This document shows positions 1-7,009 of a DNA stretch of 54,230 nucleotides, in pieces; within the stretch, counting starts at the first letter, position 1; each line of letters opens with the position of its first letter. Source of the DNA: a virus; IMG/VR virus record IMGVR_UViG_3300025120_008179, positions 1 to 54,230 of that record; one strand, 5' to 3'. The notes beneath the pieces are model-generated. The model made no database searches. It saw nothing but the letters and a program-made list of their open reading frames with translations, and was not told the origin of the DNA. A program made the position numbers and the translations under genes.

Positions 1-303
1 TAGATATAGACATATATTTTTGAATGGTTCTAAGTGTATCGGTGTATCATCTAATGGTATATACACGATTGGTTTACTATCTTTCTTGTTGTTATAGTTG
101 TATAGTATCTGTGGATACAGGTCAGAATCGTTATGAATGGGGTCAATAGGGCCTCCGATATACTCTCCTGGGTATATGTTTCTGGCGCGAACCTCGTGTT
201 CATGTGAATTCTTCTGATCTTTACTCTGTTTAACGCCTATCCCTGCAAAACAAAAGAGTCTTACATAGGCCTTACCGAGCTTGTTAGATCTTCGGCGTAC
301 CAC
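1..303 (-). CDS. hypothetical protein, partial (runs off left edge)
   Basis: The frame stays open from a GTG at 303 to the window edge (101 codons) and has gene-like composition: a basic start (VVRRRSNKLGKAYVRLF) and then a Pro/Asp/Tyr-rich part (PIVYIPLDDTPIHLEPF). No ATG lies in frame upstream before a stop. The only upstream ATG in the area opens a 24-codon hydrophobic ORF in another frame. The start is therefore uncertain: it could be the GTG, or the product could be joined to the hydrophobic ORF by a frameshift. I do not recognise the family. Confidence 0.45.
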   Translation of the reverse strand, partial: MVRRRSNKLGKAYVRLFCFAGIGVKQSKDQKNSHEHEVRARNIYPGEYIGGPIDPIHNDSDLYPQILYNYNNKKDSKPIVYIPLDDTPIHLEPFKNICLYL

Positions 304-358
304 TGAAAAGTATGAGTGTGCCGAGATATAGAATTAAGAGTGTTTCTAATGGTGTCAT
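284..358 (-). CDS. tiny hydrophobic ORF, 24 aa
   Basis: The ATG shares ATGA with the stop of the SET-domain gene, the usual coupling arrangement here. The 24-residue product is a near-ideal single membrane segment (LLILYLGTLILF). It ends inside the start of the next gene, in a different frame. It could be a real micro-membrane protein, or the N-terminal anchor of the following gene separated by a +1 shift around the CTT TTC codons. No function can be assigned. Confidence 0.35.
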   Translation of the reverse strand: MTPLETLLILYLGTLILFSGTPKI

Positions 359-672
359 GTCGGGTCGTACATCTTGTAGGTGAGTGTTAGCTCCTCACCG
401 GGGTTAATTAATCTTGTTGTCATGATTCGTTTACACTTGTACATGTTGATAATCTCATCATCCTGGTTGAGATATCCATCTTCGAGTACACAGTTTGAGA
501 GTACGGCATGGTTGATAAAACCACCAAGTGGTGTTCTTATGATCTTATGATCAAGGTATACATGTGTCACACCGATAATGAACTGTGATGGTATACTCTC
601 TCGTGCAAAGCATCCAAGACCATGTATTACTGACTCTTTAAGAGTAAGAAACTGTGGAAGTGGATTATACAT
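355..672 (-). CDS. SET domain protein
   Basis: A compact SET-domain protein of 105 aa. Visible motifs, in order, are SVIHGLGCFARESI (N-terminal GxG strand), GGFINHAVLSNC (the NHxxxxNC pseudoknot motif) and GEELTLTYKMY (C-terminal GEEL..Y motif). SET enzymes transfer a methyl group from S-adenosylmethionine to protein lysines, and this is close to the minimal domain. The conserved NH and Tyr are present, so activity is plausible, but the substrate is unknown. The ATG at 672 is preferred over the upstream TTG because AAAGG sits just before it. The gene overlaps the nuclease-like gene upstream by 8 nt. Confidence 0.75.
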   Translation of the reverse strand: MYNPLPQFLTLKESVIHGLGCFARESIPSQFIIGVTHVYLDHKIIRTPLGGFINHAVLSNCVLEDGYLNQDDEIINMYKCKRIMTTRLINPGEELTLTYKMYDPT

Positions 673-1108
673 CAATGACCTTTGACTGTGATAGTTGCTT
701 AAACATGCGTGATAGTTCCTTATCTTGCATCTCCTCGATCATCTCCATCTCATCGATAGGGAATCCAGCCATGGCTCTACCATCACGAGTTCTGATTGTC
801 TTAGCTCTTCTGGCCTTATCATTCTTTGGACATTCCCATACTTTAAGAGTATCACTGTTATCATACTCAAGGAACAAAAGACGGTCAACCTCTACACACT
901 TCTTCAACTGATTAACATTGGCAAGGTTGACCGTAAAATACCCGGCAGGATGACGATTCTGAGTCTTAATCTCTACTCGATTACCACTCTCATCTATCGC
1001 ATCTTTTTCCATATCGTACTTGTCATCCGACAGGGTAAAATTGTACTTGGCGGCTAGGGCTTCTTCACCTAGCCTACCCATTATCTCTCTATTAGTTGCT
1101 GTTTTCAT
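665..1108 (-). CDS. PD-(D/E)XK nuclease-like protein
   Basis: 147 aa. An N-terminal helix with GRLGEEAL (Glu15) is followed by an acidic strand containing DKYDMEKDA (Asp32/Asp36) and then VEIKTQ (Glu46-x-Lys48). This is the E...D...ExK pattern of the PD-(D/E)XK nuclease fold, here in the Holliday-resolvase or Vsr-like size range. It probably cuts DNA, but the specificity is unknown. It overlaps the 55-aa gene upstream and the SET gene downstream, suggesting a translationally coupled string. Confidence 0.6.
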   Translation of the reverse strand: MKTATNREIMGRLGEEALAAKYNFTLSDDKYDMEKDAIDESGNRVEIKTQNRHPAGYFTVNLANVNQLKKCVEVDRLLFLEYDNSDTLKVWECPKNDKARRAKTIRTRDGRAMAGFPIDEMEMIEEMQDKELSRMFKQLSQSKVIDV

Positions 1109-1259
1109 CTAGGTGATTTGCAAATTCAAAGTCTTTTACTACCTTGACATTATCATGTATCTTGTCTCTACATAGCTCTATAACCTTTGCGAAGTCTTTA
1201 TCTTCTGCAGCGTCTTTGATCTTTTCTAGATATTCTATCTCATTAAGTACGTCAATCAT
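1092..1259 (-). CDS. hypothetical protein, 55 aa
   Basis: A short acidic and helical protein (MIDVLNEIEYLEKIKDAAED...). A strong Shine-Dalgarno (AGGAGAAAACACAC before the ATG) and a TATAAT box about 16-21 nt further upstream support expression. Its last codons overlap the start of the PD-(D/E)XK gene by 17 nt. It begins a short run (55 aa, nuclease, SET). No family is recognised. Confidence 0.6.
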   Translation of the reverse strand: MIDVLNEIEYLEKIKDAAEDKDFAKVIELCRDKIHDNVKVVKDFEFANHLDENSN

Positions 1260-1297
1260 GTGTGTTTTCTCCTGTATTATTATTATACCTTATTGTG

Positions 1298-1747
1298 TTA
1301 AAAATTACCTCTTTCAGGCTGAAAGGTCTTGATACCATTCTCTCGCCACATATCTACCACTGAATCTCTATCATCAAAGGCCATACGTGGGAACTCGTCA
1401 TTAAAGTGAAGTATCATCTTCTGCAGATGATCACGTTTAAGCTCATGATCTGGCCTAAAGTCTGTATCACTTCGAAAGAGTGCTAGTTCAGGGTCAAGTC
1501 CATTGGCTCTTATCTGCTTCATAGTCAGATCCCTTAGCTTCTTCTTTCTACCACTTGATATGACTATATAGTTTCGCTTAGATAATAGTCTAGCAAGCTC
1601 AAACACCTCTTCAATAGGTGTATCTTTCTCTACATTCTTAGGATCATTGAATGAATCCCAGTCTTTTGGACTACTCTGTACAAACTTACGTCTGTGAGTA
1701 ATGTCCATCAATGTACCATCTACATCGAATATTACGTAATCGCTCAT
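1298..1747 (-). CDS. HAD-family 3'-phosphatase (PseT C-terminal domain-like)
   Basis: 149 aa. The N-terminal FDVDGTL holds the HAD nucleophile and acid (Asp8, Asp10), ISSGRKKK is motif II, and FDDRDSVVDMWRENGI near the end matches the tail of the T4 polynucleotide kinase phosphatase domain (DDRTQVVEMWR...). It therefore looks like the DNA/RNA 3'-phosphatase half of PseT without the 5'-kinase P-loop domain. Its likely role is repair of 3' ends or of cleaved RNA. The start is set by TAATG overlap with the gene upstream, whose last codons supply the ribosome site AGGG. Confidence 0.8.
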   Translation of the reverse strand: MSDYVIFDVDGTLMDITHRRKFVQSSPKDWDSFNDPKNVEKDTPIEEVFELARLLSKRNYIVISSGRKKKLRDLTMKQIRANGLDPELALFRSDTDFRPDHELKRDHLQKMILHFNDEFPRMAFDDRDSVVDMWRENGIKTFQPERGNF

Positions 1748-2190
1748 TATGCTACCCTTCTTGTTAGTTCAAATGATAATGCTTTATTGTATACCCATTC
1801 AGAACCATCAGCAAACCATTCCCACACGTGTCTATTTCTACCACGATGACCCTCAAACTCTTTGATCTTAGTCATCTTATCATCTTCAATATAGATCTTA
1901 GGTTCTTGATAGCCCTTAAAACCTTCATATTCAAGTTGAGACTTTTCAAAGTCTGACAGATAGTCATCTGACACGATGGACCAGTCAAGAATATATTCTT
2001 GAGACATATCTGACTCATACTCTATCTTCGGAGCTAGATGTGTCTTAATGTATTTCTTAAAGTCCATGTTAATGTCAACATCCTGCACCTTATAAGTGGA
2101 ACCACCTTTATATTTCCATCTATCTTGACCTTGGCCAGGATTTTCTACATTGTAGTTTTCCATATATTGTGTTTCTATTATAAGTTGCAT
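1747..2190 (-). CDS. conserved phage protein, function unknown
   Basis: 147 aa beginning MQLIIETQYMENYN, with aromatic and acidic strands (KGGSTYKVQDVDI) and a Trp-rich stretch (HVWEWFADGSEWVYN). I recall similar IETQYxENY proteins in marine T4-like phages, with no function assigned. A good ribosome site (AAGGGAGACATC) precedes the ATG and a TATAAT box lies about 30 nt upstream. The last codons (...RRVA, stop) overlap the next ATG and resemble the end of the gene at 2505-2786. Confidence 0.7.
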   Translation of the reverse strand: MQLIIETQYMENYNVENPGQGQDRWKYKGGSTYKVQDVDINMDFKKYIKTHLAPKIEYESDMSQEYILDWSIVSDDYLSDFEKSQLEYEGFKGYQEPKIYIEDDKMTKIKEFEGHRGRNRHVWEWFADGSEWVYNKALSFELTRRVA

Positions 2191-2210
2191 GATGTCTCCC
2201 TTGCTTGATT

Positions 2211-2240
2211 GTTATTAATATTATACTCTTAAAGCGAATT
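2211..2240 (-). promoter_or_regulatory. promoter, -10 TATAAT, shared early-promoter box
   Basis: On the minus strand TCGCTTTAAGAGTATAAT is followed by ATTAATA. 21 of 24 positions (2217-2240) match the box upstream of the DUF932-type gene at 41491-41514. It lies about 30 nt before the ATG at 2190, which has its own Shine-Dalgarno. No good TTGACA is visible 17 nt upstream. Confidence 0.55.
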
Positions 2241-2505
2241 ATTTTCTGTATACTGCAAATGTATCTGCATATTGTTTATGACAATGTGCTTGTGGTCTGC
2301 TGTAATAGTCTTTAGAGGTGCCTCTATACTTGATTAAGTACCCAGTACCAAACAATTGTTTGAATGTGGGTAAGAACTCAATAGGTATACCTTTCCATAA
2401 TGAGCTCTCGCAGTATGGGCTTCTATATTTCACTTTAAATTTGTCTATTACCATCTTAGTCATATGATGATAAGTATCAACAGTTGTTTCAAATGTTTCA
2501 TGCAT
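2239..2505 (-). CDS. hypothetical protein, 88 aa
   Basis: A basic, His/Tyr-rich 88-aa protein (GYLIKYRGTSKDYYSRP, then AHCHKQYADTF) that I do not recognise. It starts in a TAATG overlap with the gene upstream (2505-2786), whose last codons carry the AGGG ribosome site. The gene ends just inside the promoter of the next gene. Confidence 0.6.
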   Translation of the reverse strand: MHETFETTVDTYHHMTKMVIDKFKVKYRSPYCESSLWKGIPIEFLPTFKQLFGTGYLIKYRGTSKDYYSRPQAHCHKQYADTFAVYRK

Positions 2506-2786
2506 TATGCTACCCTCTTAGTTGGTTTAAGTAAAGCTTTTCTAGCAGCAAACTCATTAGCATCAAATACTGAGAAGTATACTGGACGTTTGATTTCTTT
2601 ACCGTCATCATCTTCTTCTATTCTGTATCTTACCAATCTAGCAACTGCTTTCATGCCTTTAACTTGTCCACCGCTAATGCCAAAGTGTTTGATACCTTGT
2701 TTAAATGTACAAACTTCTTCAATATCACCGCATGCATCTGCATTTGAACCAGTGTATTCATATCCTGTAGTTATATTAATTGTCAT
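2505..2786 (-). CDS. hypothetical protein, 93 aa
   Basis: 93 aa (MTINITTGYEYTGSNADACGD...), mixed alpha/beta composition with two Cys in the N-terminal third and a basic C-terminus (KPTKRVA). It is not recognised. AAAGGAGAATAT before the ATG is a strong ribosome site. It is the first gene after the 183-nt gap following the lysin. Confidence 0.6.
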   Translation of the reverse strand: MTINITTGYEYTGSNADACGDIEEVCTFKQGIKHFGISGGQVKGMKAVARLVRYRIEEDDDGKEIKRPVYFSVFDANEFAARKALLKPTKRVA

Positions 2787-2969
2787 ATATTCTCCTTTGT
2801 TAATCAGTTATATGTACTATTCTATACAGGTTATACGGTAATGTACAACGTTTTTTACATTAAACTGCAGTTTTTTTAGATTATTTTGTTATTAGAAAAC
2901 AACTACTTAGTACTTTAAGAGTGTTTTTATTGACAACTGTGACAAATATATCACAGTAAAATGTGAGTT
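2787..2969. other. intergenic gap with a 7-bp inverted repeat
   Basis: This 183-nt AT-rich gap is one of the two largest in the window. It holds the inverted repeat ACTGTGA-N8-TCACAGT at 2936-2957, just after the lysin stop. No U-tract follows on either strand, so it is not a typical intrinsic terminator. No ORF or RNA gene was seen here. Confidence 0.5.
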
Positions 2970-3557
2970 TTAGTCAGAAAATGCGACTTCGATGTGCTTG
3001 ACTCTATTGTTTATAAGGTTGGTATATTCTGGATTGGTGCTCCATGGATGTAATGTATGGACCATGTCATATAGACTTACACCTCTGAAATTAAAGAACT
3101 GTTCTCTTGCTTCTCTAAACTTCTCATAGAAATGTAGGTTATTTAGTATACTGATCATGTGCTTGACACTATCACATTTAGTATCGTACTTCTTTACAGC
3201 CCACTTTATTTCATTACCTTCATAACCAAGTGGCTTGACATGTGGTGTTGATAGATCCCATGTTCTGATACCAAACAAGTTGTTTGCAACATTAGCGAAT
3301 CTACTCTTACCATAACCGGTTTCTAATACTGCCATTGCAGTAATGATCTCTACTGGTACATGATCATTTTCATTTAAGAGTGAATTCTCAAATGTAGCAC
3401 ATGACTGGACTGATGTTATGAATTCATCTTGATTAGTATATTCTATGATGGGTTGTTTTGGCTCGGTTGCTGCACCTGTAGGCAACATAACAAAAAACAT
3501 AAACATCATGGTAAGTGCCAACCACATCAACCATGTGCCGTCTTTGAACATTTTCAT
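2970..3557 (-). CDS. secreted glucosaminidase-like endolysin
   Basis: 195 aa. A signal or anchor segment (WLMWLALTMMFMFFVMLP, about residues 10-26) leads into a Bax/glucosaminidase-type (GH73-like) domain: AMAVLETGYGKSRFA with likely catalytic Glu79, then ANNLFGIRTW. It probably cuts the glycan strands of peptidoglycan at lysis and, with its N-terminal segment, may be exported by the host Sec system rather than only through a holin. The ATGA overlap with the upstream gene and AGGAGG ahead fix the start. It is the last gene of a lysis-like cassette. Confidence 0.75.
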   Translation of the reverse strand: MKMFKDGTWLMWLALTMMFMFFVMLPTGAATEPKQPIIEYTNQDEFITSVQSCATFENSLLNENDHVPVEIITAMAVLETGYGKSRFANVANNLFGIRTWDLSTPHVKPLGYEGNEIKWAVKKYDTKCDSVKHMISILNNLHFYEKFREAREQFFNFRGVSLYDMVHTLHPWSTNPEYTNLINNRVKHIEVAFSD

Positions 3558-3856
3558 TTAAAGTAATCCTCCTCTTTCTTTACAATGTAAGCTTTTAATT
3601 CATGCATGTACGAGATTAAAGATTCATAAGCCTTTTTATGAAACTCTTCACGAGTCTTGTTGTATTTCATTTCGTGAAGTTCTATTAATTTATTTATTTG
3701 TATGATACTTTCCTCGTACTCTACTCGAATGTACTTCCAGCTTGGTACATCAAAGTCATCACTCTTTTTATCTACTAATGGACCACGCTTACCATCTATT
3801 TGTTCATATATTGTTTTACCACCATCAGGTGATATATAGATTTTTTCATCACTCAT
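3554..3856 (-). CDS. hypothetical protein in lysis cassette
   Basis: About 100 aa, hydrophilic, starting MSDEKIYISPDGGKTIYEQ and ending in a Lys/Glu-rich helical region. The start at 3856 is preferred to the ATG at 3868 because it forms ATGA with the stop of the small membrane gene upstream and is better placed from GAAGGA. No membrane segment is seen. Its position between a membrane peptide and the lysin suggests a lysis role, for instance regulatory or chaperone-like, but this is inference. Confidence 0.6.
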   Translation of the reverse strand: MSDEKIYISPDGGKTIYEQIDGKRGPLVDKKSDDFDVPSWKYIRVEYEESIIQINKLIELHEMKYNKTREEFHKKAYESLISYMHELKAYIVKKEEDYFK

Positions 3857-3948
3857 ATAACTATCCATCCTTCAGCTAATGCTATTATTAAAAATATGAA
3901 AGGCATAAAACCAAATATAAACCAAAGTAATCTTTCTTTACTACTCAT
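3853..3948 (-). CDS. 31-aa single-span membrane peptide
   Basis: A 31-codon ORF whose product is almost all membrane span (LLWFIFGFMPFIFLIIALA). GGCGGAGAAC precedes the ATG, which lies inside the last codons of the gene upstream, and its stop forms ATGA with the next start. This tight coupling supports a real gene. It may be a pinholin-like or holin-modulating peptide next to the lysin. Confidence 0.55.
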   Translation of the reverse strand: MSSKERLLWFIFGFMPFIFLIIALAEGWIVI

Positions 3949-4219
3949 GTTCTCCGCCTTTACCTCTTGTTAGTATACCATCTACTCTTTCTCTTTGTAC
4001 TTGCTTAAAGTATATAGCCGTTAGGCCAGTCATTGCAATAAACAGTGCATGTGCAAGAGCTGATATGCCAAATGCATATATACTCTCTATGATGTAGATA
4101 CCAAAAACAGCAGACCACATCCATGCTAATATCTGCATAGACATGAACTTGACTTGAAAAGGTAAATCTTTAAGTGCATTTACCTTATCATTCATTATAG
4201 AATCATAATGTTCTCTCAT
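3941..4219 (-). CDS. two-span membrane protein, possible holin
   Basis: 92 aa with two hydrophobic segments (MSMQILAWMWSAVFGIYII and AFGISALAHALFIAMTGL) and a basic C-terminal tail (QRERVDGILTRGKGG). The TTG codon 4 codons upstream is less likely, since TTGGAG serves as the ribosome site for the ATG at 4219. Two-span topology, size and position upstream of the lysin suggest a class II-like holin. The family is not recognised. Confidence 0.6.
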   Translation of the reverse strand: MREHYDSIMNDKVNALKDLPFQVKFMSMQILAWMWSAVFGIYIIESIYAFGISALAHALFIAMTGLTAIYFKQVQRERVDGILTRGKGGEHE

Positions 4220-4368
4220 GGTGTTCTCCAATATTCTTTTTTATTTTTGTTAGATAGTTCATGTACGATTTGCCTGTATTCGGCAATCTGAACTCTGTAA
4301 TTGCCAATATCACGCTCAAGTTCTTGTATTCTATGCTTCAGCGATTCTACTTCTGGATGTGCTTCCAT
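4216..4368 (-). CDS. 50-aa coiled-coil protein
   Basis: A 50-codon ORF encoding a heptad-like helix (EVESLKHRIQELERDIGNY...). GTGAGG precedes the ATG, a TATAAT box lies 33 nt upstream, and the stop shares ATGA with the holin-like gene. It has no signal peptide, so it is not an obvious spanin. It heads the lysis-like operon. Confidence 0.6.
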   Translation of the reverse strand: MEAHPEVESLKHRIQELERDIGNYRVQIAEYRQIVHELSNKNKKEYWRTP

Positions 4369-4394
4369 AATTTACCTCACTTTAAATTGTTTTA

Positions 4395-5912
4395 CTATAG
4401 TATTATACTATCTTTAAAGGTTTTTAACTCAGGAAAAACAGTATCAAAATCAACACTTCTTCTCTTATCGTATTCAATAATGTACTTTTTAAAGTCTCTT
4501 TCATGCTTGGTACGTTGTACCTCAGTCCATCTTTGGTCACCCATATAGGTGTTTAGGAGCCTAGTCATTCTGTCTATTTCATATTCATTAAAGCCACCCA
4601 TTTTAGCTGCAAATATGGCATTGTCTATCCATTTCTTACCTTCTAGCTTAAACTTAGGATTTTGATATAGGAACATAGTCAAGAATTCAGGATTTCTAAG
4701 ATATGGAAAGTCAACTCTTACTGGACACATGTTTTTTAAGTCTCTTTCATAGAGCTTAGGATTCTTCATGTTTACACTAGCTTCTTTCTTTAGCATACTT
4801 ACATCTTGAATAAACTTTACATATGATGGTAGACTCAATAGGTTTACTGTAGACATTATAGTCAATACTGTAGGATTGTTTTCATCTACATCAGGTATGT
4901 TGTTTATAACCCATTGACAATTTCTGTACCATAGCTCATAGTCCATACCAAATCGTATATAGTCTGATGCCTTACCGTATGCTTCTGCACTTGTGAATAG
5001 GTGTAAATTCTTGATCTTCTTCTCAACCACAAGTCTTTTTAATTTACCCATGACTTGTTCAAATAACTTATCAGGTATGCATAGATTAGTATTGATAGCA
5101 AATGACATGTTAGGTGCAGGATTATCTGTTAAAAAGTCTAGTACCTTGATAGTATCTTTAGACATAAACGGTTCACCACCTGTAATACGAAATACTTCAA
5201 GGTGTTTGTATATTTCAGGGAACCATTTCCAAAATGCTTCAACATATACATTTGGCTTATTGTTTGGTATTGGCATTAGACCTTCTTTTTGAATCCAATC
5301 TAAGTTGTTGAATTTTGCTGATGTTGGATATGCACCTTTCGCTTTAATTTCCTGCATCCATTGAGATGATATATGTGGTGCACAATACGCACATTTAAAA
5401 TTACATACATTACTGAATGATACTTCAAGATATGAAGGTGGTACATCATAAGTAGAATCATTCTTTAATATCTCAGGTAAATGTTTTAATGCCCAATGAT
5501 CTCTACTCTTATGTATTCTATCTGACCAAGGATCACCTTTCTTTTTACGAGCATCTTCTACTCTCCAACAATACTCACATTCACGTGGTCTTACATTGTT
5601 CTTCATCTGATCACGCATCATCATCTTCTTAGTAGTATTATGTAATGCTGATGGTCTTGTTTGCAACTCTTGCCATGGTATCTTATGTGTTTGTGGATGG
5701 TGACACGAATGTGTATGACCATTTTGTAGGTGTAATGTTGTTTGCTTCCATTTAGCTATACAGAATGTATTGGATATTTTGTTTATTGCTGTAGCAAATG
5801 TTTCAGTATCAATCTCTTCAAGAGATGATGACTTACCACCATAACTTATATCAGTCAAGTCTTTAACTGGAAGTTTTCTAAGATCTATTATAGTTCTTGT
5901 TTTGTTTGTCAT
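4395..5912 (-). CDS. radical SAM protein with Cys-rich N-terminal (twitch-like) domain
   Basis: 505 aa. The [4Fe-4S]-SAM motif CNFKCAYC (Cys170, 174, 177) is followed by TGGEPF, the usual SAM-binding GGE. An N-terminal region carries SCHHPQTHKI (Cys70) and ECEYCW (Cys112/115), the layout of twitch-domain radical SAM proteins known from marine phages. It should cleave SAM reductively to start a radical reaction. The substrate is unknown, and the extra cysteines could bind an auxiliary cluster. It follows a 64-aa gene with short overlap. Confidence 0.8.
   Translation of the reverse strand: MTNKTRTIIDLRKLPVKDLTDISYGGKSSSLEEIDTETFATAINKISNTFCIAKWKQTTLHLQNGHTHSCHHPQTHKIPWQELQTRPSALHNTTKKMMMRDQMKNNVRPRECEYCWRVEDARKKKGDPWSDRIHKSRDHWALKHLPEILKNDSTYDVPPSYLEVSFSNVCNFKCAYCAPHISSQWMQEIKAKGAYPTSAKFNNLDWIQKEGLMPIPNNKPNVYVEAFWKWFPEIYKHLEVFRITGGEPFMSKDTIKVLDFLTDNPAPNMSFAINTNLCIPDKLFEQVMGKLKRLVVEKKIKNLHLFTSAEAYGKASDYIRFGMDYELWYRNCQWVINNIPDVDENNPTVLTIMSTVNLLSLPSYVKFIQDVSMLKKEASVNMKNPKLYERDLKNMCPVRVDFPYLRNPEFLTMFLYQNPKFKLEGKKWIDNAIFAAKMGGFNEYEIDRMTRLLNTYMGDQRWTEVQRTKHERDFKKYIIEYDKRRSVDFDTVFPELKTFKDSIIL
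4397..4411 (-). promoter_or_regulatory. palindromic -10 element
   Basis: The perfect inverted repeat ATAGTAT-T-ATACTAT contains TATAAT on the minus strand (4402-4407), 33 nt before the 50-aa gene. It overlaps the last codons of the radical SAM gene. Similar palindromic -10 boxes occur at 10588 and 29824-29841, so this may be a promoter that also binds a dimeric regulator. Confidence 0.45.
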
Positions 5913-6069
5913 TATCTACTACTTCGCCTTGCTCATACAATGTTAAATCAGTTAGAGCTTCTTTCTCTGTCAAGTATGGACCTGCCACTTCTTGCCAGCT
6001 ACTATTATTTATTGCTATTATGTTGTATCCACCTGTGAATGCAGGTACTATCTTATATTGCGATTGCAT
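5878..6069 (-). CDS. small hypothetical protein, 63 aa
   Basis: 63 aa (MQSQYKIVPAFTGGYNII...), short beta-type start followed by an acidic C-terminus (GEVVDNDKQNKNY). The ATG at 6069 is taken instead of the adjacent TTG. It overlaps the genes on both sides (17 and 35 nt) and is probably coupled to the radical SAM gene. It is not recognised. Confidence 0.55.
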   Translation of the reverse strand: MQSQYKIVPAFTGGYNIIAINNSSWQEVAGPYLTEKEALTDLTLYEQGEVVDNDKQNKNYNRS

Positions 6070-6619
6070 CAAACCACTCAGGTTTCATTTGAGCACGTGT
6101 CCAATCCATTGGCATATACTCAAGCTTAGACTTGTAGTAGTTTTTGTATGATTGTATAGCATCACCTTCAACTACGCATTCTGGTTTATTACTCATTGCT
6201 AGTGCAAATGGTGTAATATCACCTTTAGGTAAATTGACTGGATATTTCTTTAGTCGCTCTAAGAGAAGGGATTCTGTTAGATGGGTTTTACCAAATCGTT
6301 TGGTAAATTCATTGCATAATTCAGCAAACAATTCATAGTGCCAATCATAATTACCTGTAGTTTGTCTAGCCCATACGGTACATGGATGATTATGATGAAC
6401 AGCTTTATATAGCAACTCTTCATCATTTGGATCAGGGTGTTGCCAATAGTTTATAATACGCTTACCTGATTTAGATGGCTTTCTTATTGTAGAACCATCA
6501 AGCATACGATGAGCTGTGCATATCATTTGTGCAGATTCAACTATCATTTTAGGTACATGCTTGTCACAATGCATTTGTGCTGCAATTACTGGACTTTCAT
6601 CAAGAATAAAAATATTCAT
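6053..6619 (-). CDS. conserved phage protein, function unknown
   Basis: 188 aa. It starts MNIFILDESPVIAAQMHCDK with the run HCDKHVPKMIVESAQM, and later has HHNHPCTVWARQT. I recall the same MNIFxLD...HCDKHxxKM...NHPC pattern in marine T4-like phages, without a function. Conserved His/Cys residues could bind metal, but this is not shown. The ATG lacks a Shine-Dalgarno. TATAAT lies 9 nt upstream, suggesting a near-leaderless mRNA. Confidence 0.7.
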   Translation of the reverse strand: MNIFILDESPVIAAQMHCDKHVPKMIVESAQMICTAHRMLDGSTIRKPSKSGKRIINYWQHPDPNDEELLYKAVHHNHPCTVWARQTTGNYDWHYELFAELCNEFTKRFGKTHLTESLLLERLKKYPVNLPKGDITPFALAMSNKPECVVEGDAIQSYKNYYKSKLEYMPMDWTRAQMKPEWFDAIAI

Positions 6620-6622
6620 ATA

Positions 6623-7009
6623 CTAGATATTATACCATGGATACTGATAAGTTTTCTTAGGTTCTTCATCAATATAACTTTCATTGAGAACGAAATGCTT
6701 TGGAACAGATAAGATCTGTGTATCTGCACCTTCTAAATGGTAATTGACAAATGCAATATCAGAGAACACACTGTTATCTACATGAAATGCTAAATACTTT
6801 GCATTCAAATCTGCATGACCTGGAAGGATACCAATACCTAGGTTTTTTGCAACCATCCAAGCAGGTATGATATCCTCATGATCAACAGGAAATATTGACT
6901 TGACATCTTTGTCATCTGATTGTTTAATTTTATCGGCCAATTGTCTTGACCAATCCATCATTTCTTCCCAGCTTACTGCTGTGCTACTGCTGTTTGTCCT
7001 GAATGCCAT
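6623..7009 (-). CDS. phosphoribosyltransferase-like protein, degenerate
   Basis: 128 aa. The N-terminal pattern SWEEMMDWSRQLADKI then SIFPVDHEDIIPAWMVAKNL resembles the start of xanthine-guanine phosphoribosyltransferases (hinge strand, SRGGLxP loop, LARxL helix). The loop reads VDHEDIIP, and the usual acidic PRPP-binding loop is replaced by FHVDNSVFSDIAFVN. Either this is a divergent PRTase-fold protein or it has lost catalysis. It overlaps the metallopeptidase gene by 37 nt. Confidence 0.45.
   Translation of the reverse strand: MAFRTNSSSTAVSWEEMMDWSRQLADKIKQSDDKDVKSIFPVDHEDIIPAWMVAKNLGIGILPGHADLNAKYLAFHVDNSVFSDIAFVNYHLEGADTQILSVPKHFVLNESYIDEEPKKTYQYPWYNI
6629..6634 (-). promoter_or_regulatory. 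-10 box (TGG TATAAT), near-leaderless start
   Basis: Minus strand ATGG TATAAT then nine bases to the ATG at 6619. The TGn before TATAAT gives an extended -10. There is no ribosome site between box and start, and no clear -35. Confidence 0.5.

Noticed and set aside
2936-2957. CRP binding site
   Set aside because: The half sites TGTGA/TCACA fit, but the spacing is 8 and not 6, and the site is after a gene rather than before one.
4993-5292. Plus-strand frames inside the radical SAM and other long genes
   Set aside because: They are antisense shadows of clear minus-strand genes, without ribosome sites, and with no recognisable motifs.
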